DNA of 23,278 nucleotides from Candidatus Stahliibacteriota bacterium (GTDB taxonomy: Bacteria; Hydrothermota; Tepidihabitantia; B3-TA06), in assembly GCA_030592225.1 (NCBI GenBank), contig JAUVJT010000010.1, positions 1 through 23,278 on the forward strand. The letters run 5' to 3'. This document shows positions 13,086 through 19,985 of the stretch, piece after piece; positions within the stretch are counted from its first letter, which is position 1; each line of letters starts with the position of its first letter. Under the pieces are notes generated by a model, which saw nothing but the letters and a program-made list of their open reading frames with translations, ran no database searches and had not been told where the DNA came from. The translations under genes were made by a program, and so were the position numbers.

Positions 13086-14657
13086 TCACTCTGCAGTGAT
13101 CATTGTCCCCTCACCTTGCACCAGCCAGCGGTAGGTTTTCTCGATGCGATCCCAGTTTTCCTCCCGGTCAAGCGACCAGTAGCGGCCAATTACGCTTACC
13201 ACCTGTCCAACCCCCAGTTCACGGCACTCCTTCTCAATCATTCCTACGTACCTTGCACCCGCTTCGGGTCGTTCACCCCTCCTGCCCAGCATGGCATGTA
13301 CGTATACCGGTTCAACCTTTTGGGCCCGGCACATCCTGAGCAGCGCTCTCAGGTGATCGAGAGAGCCGTGCGAGGAGTAAAAGCTCACTATACCCAAAAG
13401 ATGAAGGGGGCGTCCTTTCCTCCTCGCCTCCTCAATGGCCCACAGAAATGCTTCGTTGCGCATGAACGAACCGTTCTCGATAGCTTTATCAATCTTCACG
13501 CGGTCGGAAAGTATGCGTCTGCCGGCCCCTATGTGAAGATGCCCCACCTCGGAGTTGCCCACTCCTTTCTGCGGGAGTCCGACCGCATCGCCTGCCGCGG
13601 CAAGAAGACAGTGAGGTCGCGTCGCCCACAATCCATCGAAGTTCGGTGTTCGGGCTTTGCGAATCATGTTCCCGTAATCCTCATCGTTGTGCCCCCAGCC
13701 GTCAAGTATCAACAACAGTAGCCGCTTTGATGCAGGTGCGTTTCCTTGAATAAGACTCTGTCCGGTCATCTCAGCCGGCTGCGGCAGTCCCATAATGTCC
13801 AGGATGGTAGGCGCCACGTCGGACAGCCGGCCCTGTTCACGCAGCACAAACTCCCCCTGCGCATCAATAATACACGGTACGGGGCTACTGGTGTGTCCCG
13901 TATCCACGGCGCCTTCAGGATAGCGCCAGCGTTCCACCGTTCCGTGGTCGGCGGTAATCAAGGAAGCGACACCGTTATTCCGGGCACAGGTTATTATCCT
14001 GTCCAGAGCGCTGTCCACCGTTTCTATCGCCTCGATTACCGCGTCGGGGTTCTCAATATGTCCCACCACGTCCACGTTGCACAGGTTCACTATCACCACG
14101 TCTGCGCCAGGGTCAGCCAGCGCCTTGCACGTTTCTTGTCCAACCTGGTCAGCAGACATCGCGGGGGCCTGGTCGAAAGTAGCCACGTCCTTTCTGGTAG
14201 GCGCCACGATGCGTTCCTCACCCGGATACGGCTCTTCACGTTTCCCGTTGAGAAAATAGGCGAGATGGATGGCCTTTTCGGCTTCGGTTATCTTGATTAC
14301 GCTCTTAGCGTTTTGGGAAAGAACTTCCCCAAGGGTATTCCTGAGTCCTTCCAGGGGCGGGAAGGCGACACGTACACCCAATCCCTTCTTGTAGCGAATC
14401 ATGGTGGCAAAAGCCAGGCGTAGCTCATCGGTCGTAAAATGCGGGAATCCTTTCTGTGTAAGCGCCTGGGTTAGCTCTATCTCACGCTCGCCCCTGATAT
14501 CGTAGAAGATGACTGAATCGTCCTTGCTTATCCGCCCAATCGGATTGTTTTCTGAATCAACCAGTACGTGCGGCTCAAGCAGTTCGTCTTCCTGGCCTTG
14601 AGCGTAAGCGTCAAGAATCGCCCTGGCCAACGGGGTGTGGGGAGCGGATTTTCTCAT
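13086..14657 (-). CDS. gpmI: Cofactor-independent phosphoglycerate mutase, circularly permuted
   Basis: 523 aa, normal length for the glycolytic enzyme that interconverts 3- and 2-phosphoglycerate, but with the halves exchanged. Residues about 10-303 match the canonical C-terminal part: phosphotransferase remainder (RGER, Arg55/Arg58; EAEK, Lys128), then phosphatase metal ligands Asp196/His200 (NVDVVGH), Asp237/His238 (TADHG), His255 (GHTSSPVP), ending PAEMTGQSLI, the usual protein end. A linker (GNAPASKR, 305-312) leads into the canonical N-terminus: LDGWG (Asp319), GNSEVGH (Ser369, the phosphoserine), SSHGSLDH (His430) and GRYWSLDRE (Arg492), ending WLVQGEG. The residue equivalent to the catalytic Asp in DGRD is Gly461. 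Promoter at 14685-14713; ATG at 14657 overlaps a short upstream ORF. Confidence 0.9.
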   Translation of the reverse strand: MRKSAPHTPLARAILDAYAQGQEDELLEPHVLVDSENNPIGRISKDDSVIFYDIRGEREIELTQALTQKGFPHFTTDELRLAFATMIRYKKGLGVRVAFPPLEGLRNTLGEVLSQNAKSVIKITEAEKAIHLAYFLNGKREEPYPGEERIVAPTRKDVATFDQAPAMSADQVGQETCKALADPGADVVIVNLCNVDVVGHIENPDAVIEAIETVDSALDRIITCARNNGVASLITADHGTVERWRYPEGAVDTGHTSSPVPCIIDAQGEFVLREQGRLSDVAPTILDIMGLPQPAEMTGQSLIQGNAPASKRLLLLILDGWGHNDEDYGNMIRKARTPNFDGLWATRPHCLLAAAGDAVGLPQKGVGNSEVGHLHIGAGRRILSDRVKIDKAIENGSFMRNEAFLWAIEEARRKGRPLHLLGIVSFYSSHGSLDHLRALLRMCRAQKVEPVYVHAMLGRRGERPEAGARYVGMIEKECRELGVGQVVSVIGRYWSLDREENWDRIEKTYRWLVQGEGTMITAE

Positions 14658-14677
14658 AAGTGTAGATTTCCATCCAT
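14654..14677 (-). CDS. Possible 7-codon upstream ORF of gpmI
   Basis: ATG at 14677-14675 starts 7 nt after the -10 box, encodes MDGNLHL and stops with a TGA that overlaps the gpmI ATG (ATGA). It could be read from a leaderless mRNA and pass ribosomes to gpmI by reinitiation. Alternatively the GGATGGA it contains simply acts as a weak ribosome binding site. Confidence 0.25.
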   Translation of the reverse strand: MDGNLHL

Positions 14678-14684
14678 CGGCATA

Positions 14685-14713
14685 AGTATATTCAGAAACG
14701 TGGTATTTGGCAA
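14685..14713 (-). promoter_or_regulatory. Promoter of the permuted gpmI gene
   Basis: TTGCCA (14713-14708), 17 nt, TATACT (14690-14685) on the minus strand, 27 nt upstream of the ATG at 14657. Its presence argues that the permuted reading frame is a real, independently expressed gene. Confidence 0.7.
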
Positions 14714-14777
14714 CCTAATCCCCAGGCACATGAGGCGGCGAGGTTCTCAAAAAGCAAGCAGACATACGGTTTCTTTC

Positions 14778-14805
14778 TTGACATAGGTTGTGTTATGCGT
14801 ATGAT
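14778..14805 (+). promoter_or_regulatory. Leaderless promoter of the 8-TM protein gene
   Basis: TTGACA (14778-14783), 16 nt, TATGAT (14800-14805), then TCCTCT and the ATG at 14812. The -10 box rules out the longer reading from a TTG at 14788. Confidence 0.75.
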
Positions 14806-14811
14806 TCCTCT

Positions 14812-15612
14812 ATGAGTAATGCCGGACGTAGAAACAACATTCTTTTCTATATTTTGTTGGGATCCTACGTCCTGGTCGGGGCTGTACTTGACATTTTCTG
14901 CTTTGAGAAAGTGTGGAGGGTTATTGTCCCATGGGTTCAGATTTTCATAGGCGTGGTTGGATTCGGGGCGGCGTTTTTCCTGCTGAAGACTCGAACCAGG
15001 GTGCAGAAGGGTACTGCGGAACGTCCCATCCTTCTTTTTGTGGCTCTTAGCGCTCTTTTTCTGGGAATAGCCGGGATGAGCATGGGGGTGATTGAATTCT
15101 TTACCGGCGATGAGGCCTTTACCCACAGCGCTCTGTCCATCGCCAACATTATCTCTCCAATCGCTTTCCTGTTTACCGCTATTTTTGGGGTTGCGGCCAT
15201 AATTTTCCTCATTCGCAGCAGTTACGCCATTGTCAGCCCCAGACAACTGCTTATACTTTCTGCCGTGTCCGTGGTAATCTTTGTGGTTTTCGGCGTGGTG
15301 TTTCTGACCCCCATCACGGGCATCAAGCTTGATGGTGTGATGAAGATTGCCGCCATCTTCTTCTCGGTGGTTTGTGTTTGTGTCCTGGCCAGCACCGCTT
15401 TTGTGCTCATGGCGTTCGGCAGAGGCAAGGAACGTCGCTATTGGCGAAGTATGGTTTTCGGCTTAATGATTATTGCGCTTTCAGGGCTTGTCGTGTTCAT
15501 TTGTTATGCAACCGGCGGCCAATGGGTTGGTCTGGCCCTACTCGGATTTACCGCGGCAGAAGCCTTTTTAGCATTCGCAGGGTATCAACGATGGCAGAAA
15601 CTCAAGCATTAA
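14812..15612 (+). CDS. Eight-helix integral membrane protein
   Basis: 266 aa with about eight hydrophobic helices (roughly residues 10-30, 35-58, 72-97, 110-136, 145-166, 173-198, 208-230, 234-254) and short loops. No family recognised; the topology resembles membrane-sensor modules but no enzymatic domain is attached. The start ATG at 14812 is 6 nt from the -10 box, so the mRNA looks leaderless; the frame is open 8 codons further upstream but those lie inside the promoter. Its last 22 nt overlap the V4R-like gene, so the two are translationally linked and probably act together. Confidence 0.8.
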   Translation: MSNAGRRNNILFYILLGSYVLVGAVLDIFCFEKVWRVIVPWVQIFIGVVGFGAAFFLLKTRTRVQKGTAERPILLFVALSALFLGIAGMSMGVIEFFTGDEAFTHSALSIANIISPIAFLFTAIFGVAAIIFLIRSSYAIVSPRQLLILSAVSVVIFVVFGVVFLTPITGIKLDGVMKIAAIFFSVVCVCVLASTAFVLMAFGRGKERRYWRSMVFGLMIIALSGLVVFICYATGGQWVGLALLGFTAAEAFLAFAGYQRWQKLKH

Positions 15613-16148
15613 ACGTAGGGGTTCGAGGCCTGGTATTTACGATATTCGCTGACTGGCTTAAGGCCAAGCAGGGAGAGGAAAGGTTTGAAGAGATAAAGAA
15701 GGGATTGCAGGTGGAGTCTTTGGACCTGCTAGCCTCCGCCCAGAAGGGCAAATGGTATCCACTCCAGCATCTGGTTGCATTGCTCGAGTTTTGCGGCCAG
15801 GGAACCGATTCTTCCCAGGGGTCGTGGTTGGAGTTCGGTTCTTATCTATGCGAGGTTTCTTTAACCACAAGCTTTAAGGGTCTTATCGTGTTCATAGACC
15901 CGGTGACGTTAATGAAGCGCATGCCTTTGTTCTGGCGGCGTTACTTCAATGCGGGTGATATGAGCGTACAAAAAGTCAGCTCAGGCGAAGCGTTGTTGGT
16001 GCTGGGTGAGTCTGTGGGCCGGGGCGTGATTCCTGCGGTATTTGAGGGCTGGCTCAAACGCGCGCTGAAGATGGTGGGGGCAACCGGGATAGAGGTTCAA
16101 GGCTCGGACCGTCGCTGGCAGCTTTCCTGGACCTGGTCTGATGATTGA
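15591..16148 (+). CDS. V4R/TIGR02265-like soluble protein
   Basis: 185 aa. After MAETQALNVG the pattern is VRGLVFTIFADWLKAKQGEE, WYPLQHLVALLEF, FIDPVTLMKRMPLFWRRYFN, a GEALLVLG strand, and VFEGWLKRALKMVGATGIEV. This order is typical of the small V4R/heme-NO-binding-like fold and of the myxobacterial TIGR02265 family: RGL..., YPL..L..LL, P..L.R.P..W..Y...G, GWL...L...G. No Cys or Zn-binding end is present. The start ATG at 15591 lies inside the end of the upstream membrane gene (22-nt overlap). Function unknown, probably ligand or signal binding. A degraded copy of its 3' end follows at 16400-16549. Confidence 0.65.
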   Translation: MAETQALNVGVRGLVFTIFADWLKAKQGEERFEEIKKGLQVESLDLLASAQKGKWYPLQHLVALLEFCGQGTDSSQGSWLEFGSYLCEVSLTTSFKGLIVFIDPVTLMKRMPLFWRRYFNAGDMSVQKVSSGEALLVLGESVGRGVIPAVFEGWLKRALKMVGATGIEVQGSDRRWQLSWTWSDD

Positions 16149-16157
16149 GGCGCTTTG

Positions 16158-16348
16158 AAAACGCTCCGGATACAGGCGTTAATTCTGGATTACGTATTAG
16201 TTTCCCTGATGGGAGCCGCGTTTGTGCTCCTAGCTTCTCATCCGCCTTCCGCTCGTCGCTGCGGAGGCCTTTATTCCGGGGATATTTTTCTTGGTCATAT
16301 CGGTATCGGTTGTGTTTTTCCTTCACTCCCTTAAGCGTCGATACGATC
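16158..16348 (+). pseudogene. Frameshifted remnant of a membrane protein gene
   Basis: One frame from 16158 reads KTLRIQALILDYVLVSLMGA, an RDD-like first membrane helix, and loses sense after about 16240. The neighbouring frame from 16261 continues with AEAFIPGIFFLVISVSVVFF and then HSLKRRYDPGLMR. Together they look like two membrane helices of one protein split by a frameshift or small deletion. No intact start or stop. This and the next fragment fill the gap between 16149 and 16680. Confidence 0.35.
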
Positions 16349-16399
16349 CCGGCTTAATGCGGTGCACCACCTGTATTCTCTCTAACCAACGTTTTTGCC

Positions 16400-16549
16400 T
16401 GTGGGTTCTTCGTCCTGGGCGGCGGCGAGGTTATAACGGTCATGTTCACCGGCTGGCTGCAGCAGGTGCGTAAAATGATAGGGGCAACCGGAATCGAGGC
16501 CAGGGGTTCAAACTGCCGCTGGTAGGTTTCCTGGAAATATCGGCACTAA
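16400..16549 (+). pseudogene. Truncated, nonsense-mutated copy of the V4R-like gene 3' end
   Basis: The frame reads CGFFVLGGGEVITVMFTGWL, QQVRKMIGATGIEARGSNCRW, stop, VSWKYRH, stop. It aligns with the end of the intact gene (LLVLG..., EGWLKRALKMVGATGIEVQG, SDRRWQLSW). The TAG at 16523-16525 stands where the intact gene has CAG (Gln), so it is a point nonsense mutation. The 5' two thirds are missing. Confidence 0.75.
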
Positions 16550-16601
16550 CCATAAGTCTTCTTTCAAATCGTATCGTCTAGAGAATTCCGGTGCGTTCAG
16601 C

Positions 16602-16629
16602 TTGCCAAAAGCGCGACTTTGATTATTCT
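16602..16629 (+). promoter_or_regulatory. Promoter of the small membrane protein gene
   Basis: TTGCCA (16602-16607), 16 nt, TATTCT (16624-16629); about 45 nt of leader ending in AAAGGAGGT. Confidence 0.6.
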
Positions 16630-16680
16630 CTTCAAAGTATTCTGCACGGCAGAAATCAAACACCTTCAAAGGAGGTAATC

Positions 16681-16950
16681 ATGTTGAAGCCCGATAAAGA
16701 CGGCAGCATCCGTTTGACCGTCTCGCCGTTTCTTAAAGTCGTTCTGGTAGTGATAGCCGCAGCGCTCTGTCTCATCGCCTTGCGCGGTTTTCTTGCACCT
16801 TCTGCGCTCTATGCACAGTCGGGCAGCGAGATGGACGTTAACATCAAGAGTGTTGGCGGATGGAGCATTTACGGCGCTCTTCCCATCGAAATAAAGTCGG
16901 CGACTACCTTGCCGGTGGAGATTAAAAACGAGATACAACTCAGCGATTGA
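16681..16950 (+). CDS. Small single-pass membrane protein, function unknown
   Basis: 89 aa. The ATG at 16681 is preceded by a very strong ribosome binding site (AAAGGAGGT, 16668-16676). A cytoplasmic N-terminus (MLKPDKDGSIRLTVSPFLK) is followed by one membrane helix (about 20-38, VVLVVIAAALCLIALRGFL) and an external tail with YAQSGSEMDVNIKSVGGWSI and two parallel strands ALPIEIKSA and LPVEIKNEI. The ALYAQS site could allow signal-peptidase cleavage. I do not recognise a family. Monocistronic. Confidence 0.75.
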   Translation: MLKPDKDGSIRLTVSPFLKVVLVVIAAALCLIALRGFLAPSALYAQSGSEMDVNIKSVGGWSIYGALPIEIKSATTLPVEIKNEIQLSD

Positions 16951-17104
16951 CGCTCGATTCTGCCGCAGGCGGTGCTCTCTGTTTGTACTCCTGAGAGGAA
17001 GGATTCCTTCTGAATCGAGTCATCATTCCCCTGCGTATACTCAATTCCATTCGACTGACGTTTCTCTGCGGAGGCGGCTCGCCCGCTTGAAATAGTTAAC
17101 CCCC

Positions 17105-17133
17105 TTGACAAATCGTGCAATTACAGGTAGTAT
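17105..17133 (+). promoter_or_regulatory. Leaderless promoter of the MarR gene
   Basis: TTGACA (17105-17110), 17 nt, TAGTAT (17128-17133), then AAGGGG and the ATG at 17140. AAGGGG directly touches the ATG and is too close to act as a Shine-Dalgarno. Confidence 0.72.
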
Positions 17134-17139
17134 AAGGGG

Positions 17140-17607
17140 ATGGCACGCACGATTGAGGAACAAATCAAACGTCTCGAAGAGTTGGGTATCATGCTGGTAA
17201 GGGGTATGCAGCTGGTAGGCTCTTCAGGGGTTTTCGGCGGCGACTTATCGTTTTCCCAATATCTCATTCTGCAAACCCTGCTTGAAAAAGAAGCGATGCG
17301 TATGAATGAACTGGCGTCAATCCTGGGCGTTTCCAAGGCCAACGTCACCGGATTGGTCGACCGCATGGTACGCACAAGGGTCATAGAACGTATGCGATCC
17401 GACGAAGACAGGCGTGTTGTTTTCGTGACCTTGACCCAGAAAGGGAAACGGACAGTGCAAAGGATGCTGAACGTTCAGCGCAAGGAGTGGCAACGCATTA
17501 TGGAAACCATACCTTCCCGGAATCTTGAGGTATTCATGGATTCCCTCGAGCAACTCGCCTATGCCCTTGTGGATCGCACAGGTTCCTCCCGCGAAGAAGC
17601 GGAATAA
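17140..17607 (+). CDS. MarR-family transcriptional regulator
   Basis: 155 aa. N-terminal dimerisation helices (IEEQIKRLEELGIMLVRGM), then the winged helix-turn-helix: LSFSQYLILQTLLEKEAMRMNELASILGVSKANVTGLVDRM is the recognition region (residues 45-90), followed by the wing SDEDRRVVFVTLTQKG (about 98-113) with the DxRRxxVxLTxxG signature of MarR proteins. The C-terminal helices close the dimer. Cytoplasmic DNA-binding protein, usually a ligand-responsive repressor; its targets may include the neighbouring gdpD-like gene 48 nt downstream, which has its own promoter, or itself. Leaderless mRNA predicted. Confidence 0.92.
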   Translation: MARTIEEQIKRLEELGIMLVRGMQLVGSSGVFGGDLSFSQYLILQTLLEKEAMRMNELASILGVSKANVTGLVDRMVRTRVIERMRSDEDRRVVFVTLTQKGKRTVQRMLNVQRKEWQRIMETIPSRNLEVFMDSLEQLAYALVDRTGSSREEAE

Positions 17608-17621
17608 TCCGATTATCACCA

Positions 17622-17649
17622 TTGAATTAATCCCGCGATGGAATATAAT
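17622..17649 (+). promoter_or_regulatory. Leaderless promoter of the phosphodiesterase gene
   Basis: TTGAAT (17622-17627), 16 nt, TATAAT (17644-17649), then GTCGGT and the ATG at 17656. An upstream in-frame ATG at 17638 falls inside the promoter and is not the start. Confidence 0.75.
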
Positions 17650-17655
17650 GTCGGT

Positions 17656-18537
17656 ATGCCAATACGTCCTTTGAGAAGCATCTCCCTGCTGTTTGCCGGA
17701 CTGGTGGGTGTCGCCTTCGGATACCTGCAAAATACCTCTACCCCCATGATACTCGCCCACCGCGCCGGAGCGCAGGTTGTTCCTGAAAATACAATCGAGG
17801 GCTGGGCGGAAGCGAGGATTCGTTACCAGCCCGACGTGTGGGAACTGGACGTTCATCTTACCGCAGACGACAGCCTGGTAGTAATTCACGACGATGCCGT
17901 TGACCGCACCACCAACGGATACGGACTGGTTGGAGAGATGACCTTTGCCGAGATCCGCGCGTTGGACGCAGGGTTCTGGTTCACGACCGACTCCGGCCAG
18001 ACCCGTCCCTGGCAAGGAAAAGGCGTCCGTATTCCAACCATAGGCGAGGTGTTGGACTCCTTTCCCTCCGATAACTTCAACATCGAAATAAAAGATTCTG
18101 TTCCCGAAGCGGCGGAACTTCTGGCAGAAATCATAAATGAAAAAAGAATGCACGATAAGGTGCTGGTCGCATCGGTACATCAGGAGGTTCTGAACCGCTT
18201 CCGCGGAATAGCGCCACGAGTCCCCACCTCAGGCACCGAGAACGAGATCCGCCCCATGGTGCTGTGGGGAAAGCTAGGTTTAGGCTCGCTCGCCGCCGCA
18301 CCCATGCAGGTGGTGCAGGTCCCGGAATACTCAGGTTCGATACACGTCGTCACCCGCGGGTTCGTCAGACGATGTCACAAACAAGGCATTTGCGTGCACG
18401 TGTGGACAGTCAACGATCCCGAATCCATGCAGCGTCTGCTCGAACTGGGGGTTGACGGCATCATTACCGACCGGCCCGACATCGCGGACAGGGTGTTCAA
18501 AACCATGGGGTTCCGTAAGTTCCATGACCGCCAGTAA
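17656..18537 (+). CDS. Glycerophosphodiester phosphodiesterase family protein
   Basis: 293 aa. An N-terminal hydrophobic segment (residues 8-24) without a lipobox should export or anchor it. The GDPD TIM barrel shows every key motif: AHRAGAQVVPENT (His35, Arg36, Glu44), WELDVHLTADD (Glu63, Asp65), VVIHD (His78), FNIEIK (Glu144, Lys146), and the C-terminal VHVWTVNDPESM and GVDGIITDRPD. Such enzymes hydrolyse glycerophosphodiesters to glycerol-3-phosphate and an alcohol, using a divalent metal. I chose ATG 17656 because the TATAAT box ends 6 nt before it; an ATG at 17638 overlaps the promoter spacer. It follows the MarR gene by 48 nt. Confidence 0.92.
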   Translation: MPIRPLRSISLLFAGLVGVAFGYLQNTSTPMILAHRAGAQVVPENTIEGWAEARIRYQPDVWELDVHLTADDSLVVIHDDAVDRTTNGYGLVGEMTFAEIRALDAGFWFTTDSGQTRPWQGKGVRIPTIGEVLDSFPSDNFNIEIKDSVPEAAELLAEIINEKRMHDKVLVASVHQEVLNRFRGIAPRVPTSGTENEIRPMVLWGKLGLGSLAAAPMQVVQVPEYSGSIHVVTRGFVRRCHKQGICVHVWTVNDPESMQRLLELGVDGIITDRPDIADRVFKTMGFRKFHDRQ

Positions 18538-18547
18538 AATTAACCCC

Positions 18548-18575
18548 TTGACATTCCCTCACAAAGCGTTATTCT
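18548..18575 (+). promoter_or_regulatory. Promoter of the 131-aa lipoprotein gene
   Basis: TTGACA (18548-18553), 16 nt, TATTCT (18570-18575), only 10 nt after the phosphodiesterase stop; short leader with AAGGAG. Confidence 0.7.
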
Positions 18576-18598
18576 TATTAAGGTTTAAGGAGAATGAA

Positions 18599-18994
18599 AT
18601 GAAAAGATTGCTTCCGATTTTTATAGTTATTGTGAGTTTACTCGCAGCTTGCGGGCGCAGGGTTAAAGTAACTGGAAAGGTGACGCACAGCGAAAACGGC
18701 AGGTCAATTCAGGGGGCGTGGGTTTACGATTCCACCCTGGATACCCTCAATATCGAATCCCCCTCCGACAACAAAATCAAGCCGCTCGACGGCATACAGC
18801 CCAACAAGCAGATAGTGACCACCGACGAAGAAGGCAACTACGTTTTAGAGAACATCTCGATGCGCAAACACTTTATCTACGTTGCCGCCGAGGATTTTGA
18901 ATGGGTCAAGGTGAAGTTCAAACCCAAAGGGCGGGATAGCATTGTCGAGCTTGACATCGAACTCGAACCCAAACCCATCGAGATTATTTTCTAG
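18599..18994 (+). CDS. Lipoprotein with carboxypeptidase-regulatory-like domain
   Basis: 131 aa. Signal peptide with lipobox LLAAC (Cys18). The mature part begins GRRVKVTGKVTHSENGRSIQ, then GAWVY, TTDEEGNYVLENI and a C-terminal strand VELDIELEP. This is the pattern of the carboxypeptidase regulatory-like / CnaB-type beta-sandwich (V.G.V.....G..I.GA.V, T...G.Y.l..i), often an extracellular structural or binding module. Start ATG 18599 has AAGGAG 6 nt upstream; the reading frame is open further upstream but that part overlaps the phosphodiesterase. Own promoter, so not in that operon. The 216 nt after it hold an 8-bp hairpin TTGAGATG/CATCTCAA (19035-19059, no T-tract) and a CTCTGTG repeat. Confidence 0.83.
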   Translation: MKRLLPIFIVIVSLLAACGRRVKVTGKVTHSENGRSIQGAWVYDSTLDTLNIESPSDNKIKPLDGIQPNKQIVTTDEEGNYVLENISMRKHFIYVAAEDFEWVKVKFKPKGRDSIVELDIELEPKPIEIIF

Positions 18995-19075
18995 AGGTCG
19001 TCGTATTCGCTTAACGACTGACTGATGTCAGCTTTTGAGATGGAGTCTCCACATCTCAAGGGGCAGGCTCTGTCC

Positions 19076-19091
19076 TCTGTGTCTCTGTGGT
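19076..19091. repeat. CTCTGTGTCTCTGTGG intergenic repeat motif
   Basis: A 16-nt word of the CTCTGTG/CCACAGAG type widely dispersed in bacterial intergenic DNA. It is similar in style to the CACAGAT repeat at 9549-9584. Confidence 0.35.
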
Positions 19092-19176
19092 AATTATCCT
19101 CCTCTTAGAATTTGCACTGAGCGGCGTGGTCGTGTTTCATCTAGCAATCATCTTCTGGCGCATTCACGTCACACGC

Positions 19177-19204
19177 TTGACATAGCAATACCCATAGGTA
19201 GACT
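19177..19204 (+). promoter_or_regulatory. Leaderless promoter of the barrel protein gene
   Basis: TTGACA (19177-19182), 16 nt, TAGACT (19199-19204), then TGCGCT and the ATG at 19211. Confidence 0.68.
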
Positions 19205-19210
19205 TGCGCT

Positions 19211-19960
19211 ATGATGATGCTGTTGATCACTCTGCTGTTCGGGCAGTACAACGATGTCTACGTGCCCCATAAATCATTCGACGTGGAGTCGGGCGCGCTC
19301 ATAGGAACTGCCAGTTCCGAGATCGCCCTCTCAATTCGTTCCTTTAGCCAGAGTTCCGATATTTCCTCGCCCGTTTTTATGAGCTTTTCGCATTCCTTTG
19401 ACGGCCGCAACGAGATTGGCCTGGGTCTGCCGTGGCTCAAGGTAGTAGGTGACAGCGCCAACCACATATTTATCGGCAACACGGAAGCTTATTACAAGCG
19501 CCGCATCATTGGTTCCCTGCGTTGGGGGTATCTTGCTGCAAAGCTCACTGCAGAGATACCCACCTCGCCCGACACACTTGACGTTGGAGAAACCCTGGGC
19601 GGCAACTATTCCCATTACACCCTTGCTCTTGCCTATTCCTACGAACTCCCGCTGCTTACCAAACATCACGATTTCTTCGGCGTTCTTCCCCTGATTGGCA
19701 CGGTTGCGCTCGAAGACCGTTTCCTTGACTGGAATCACGATTCGGGCAGCGGCGAGTTCGGTGCATCATTGGGTTGGAGCGCGGCTCTGGAGATTCTTCC
19801 GGTTGATTACGCCTTTGTGGGTGCGTTTATCAAGGGCGGTAATGACGAGGTTATCTACGGGCCGTATTTGGGGTTCCGCTGGTACTGGTTCGATGTCGGG
19901 GCATCCTGGCGCATGGGCGCGACCGACCGCTTCGACTTCCACTTAAGGTTCTACATCTAA
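19211..19960 (+). CDS. Outer-membrane barrel-like protein
   Basis: 249 aa. A very short hydrophobic N-terminus (MMMLLITLLFGQ) could be a minimal signal peptide. The rest is built of amphipathic strands separated by turns (EIGLGLPWLKVV, IFIGNTEAYYKRR, YLAAKLTAEIPT, HYTLALAYSYELP, GEFGASLGWSAAL, VGAFIKGG, YLGFRWYWFDVGASWRM) and ends in an aromatic residue-rich strand FDFHLRFYI, as outer-membrane barrels do. It may be a transporter-like or structural barrel; no named family recognised. The ATG is 6 nt from the -10 box, so the mRNA looks leaderless. The gene after it starts 25 nt downstream. Confidence 0.75.
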   Translation: MMMLLITLLFGQYNDVYVPHKSFDVESGALIGTASSEIALSIRSFSQSSDISSPVFMSFSHSFDGRNEIGLGLPWLKVVGDSANHIFIGNTEAYYKRRIIGSLRWGYLAAKLTAEIPTSPDTLDVGETLGGNYSHYTLALAYSYELPLLTKHHDFFGVLPLIGTVALEDRFLDWNHDSGSGEFGASLGWSAALEILPVDYAFVGAFIKGGNDEVIYGPYLGFRWYWFDVGASWRMGATDRFDFHLRFYI

Positions 19961-19985
19961 CAGGCGAGGAGGGCTGCCGGACATC

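Noticed and set aside
13065..13721. Long plus-strand open frame (218 codons) opposite the mutase, and a further one at 13746-14423
   Set aside because: Both lie antisense to a clearly recognisable GpmI sequence, have no promoter or ribosome binding site and no protein-like domain; they are shadows of the real gene.
13086..14657. Mutase considered a frameshifted or degraded pseudogene
   Set aside because: The frame is intact over 523 codons, all catalytic metal ligands are preserved, and a good promoter precedes the start. Only the order of the halves is unusual.
16591..16680. Upstream extension of the 89-aa membrane protein to 16591
   Set aside because: The extension has no ribosome binding site, covers the predicted promoter, and a near-perfect AAAGGAGGT stands before ATG 16681.
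17638..17655. ATG at 17638 as start of the phosphodiesterase, and TTG at 14788 as start of the membrane protein
   Set aside because: Both codons lie upstream of, or inside, the TTGACA/TATAAT promoter elements, so they would not be in the mRNA.
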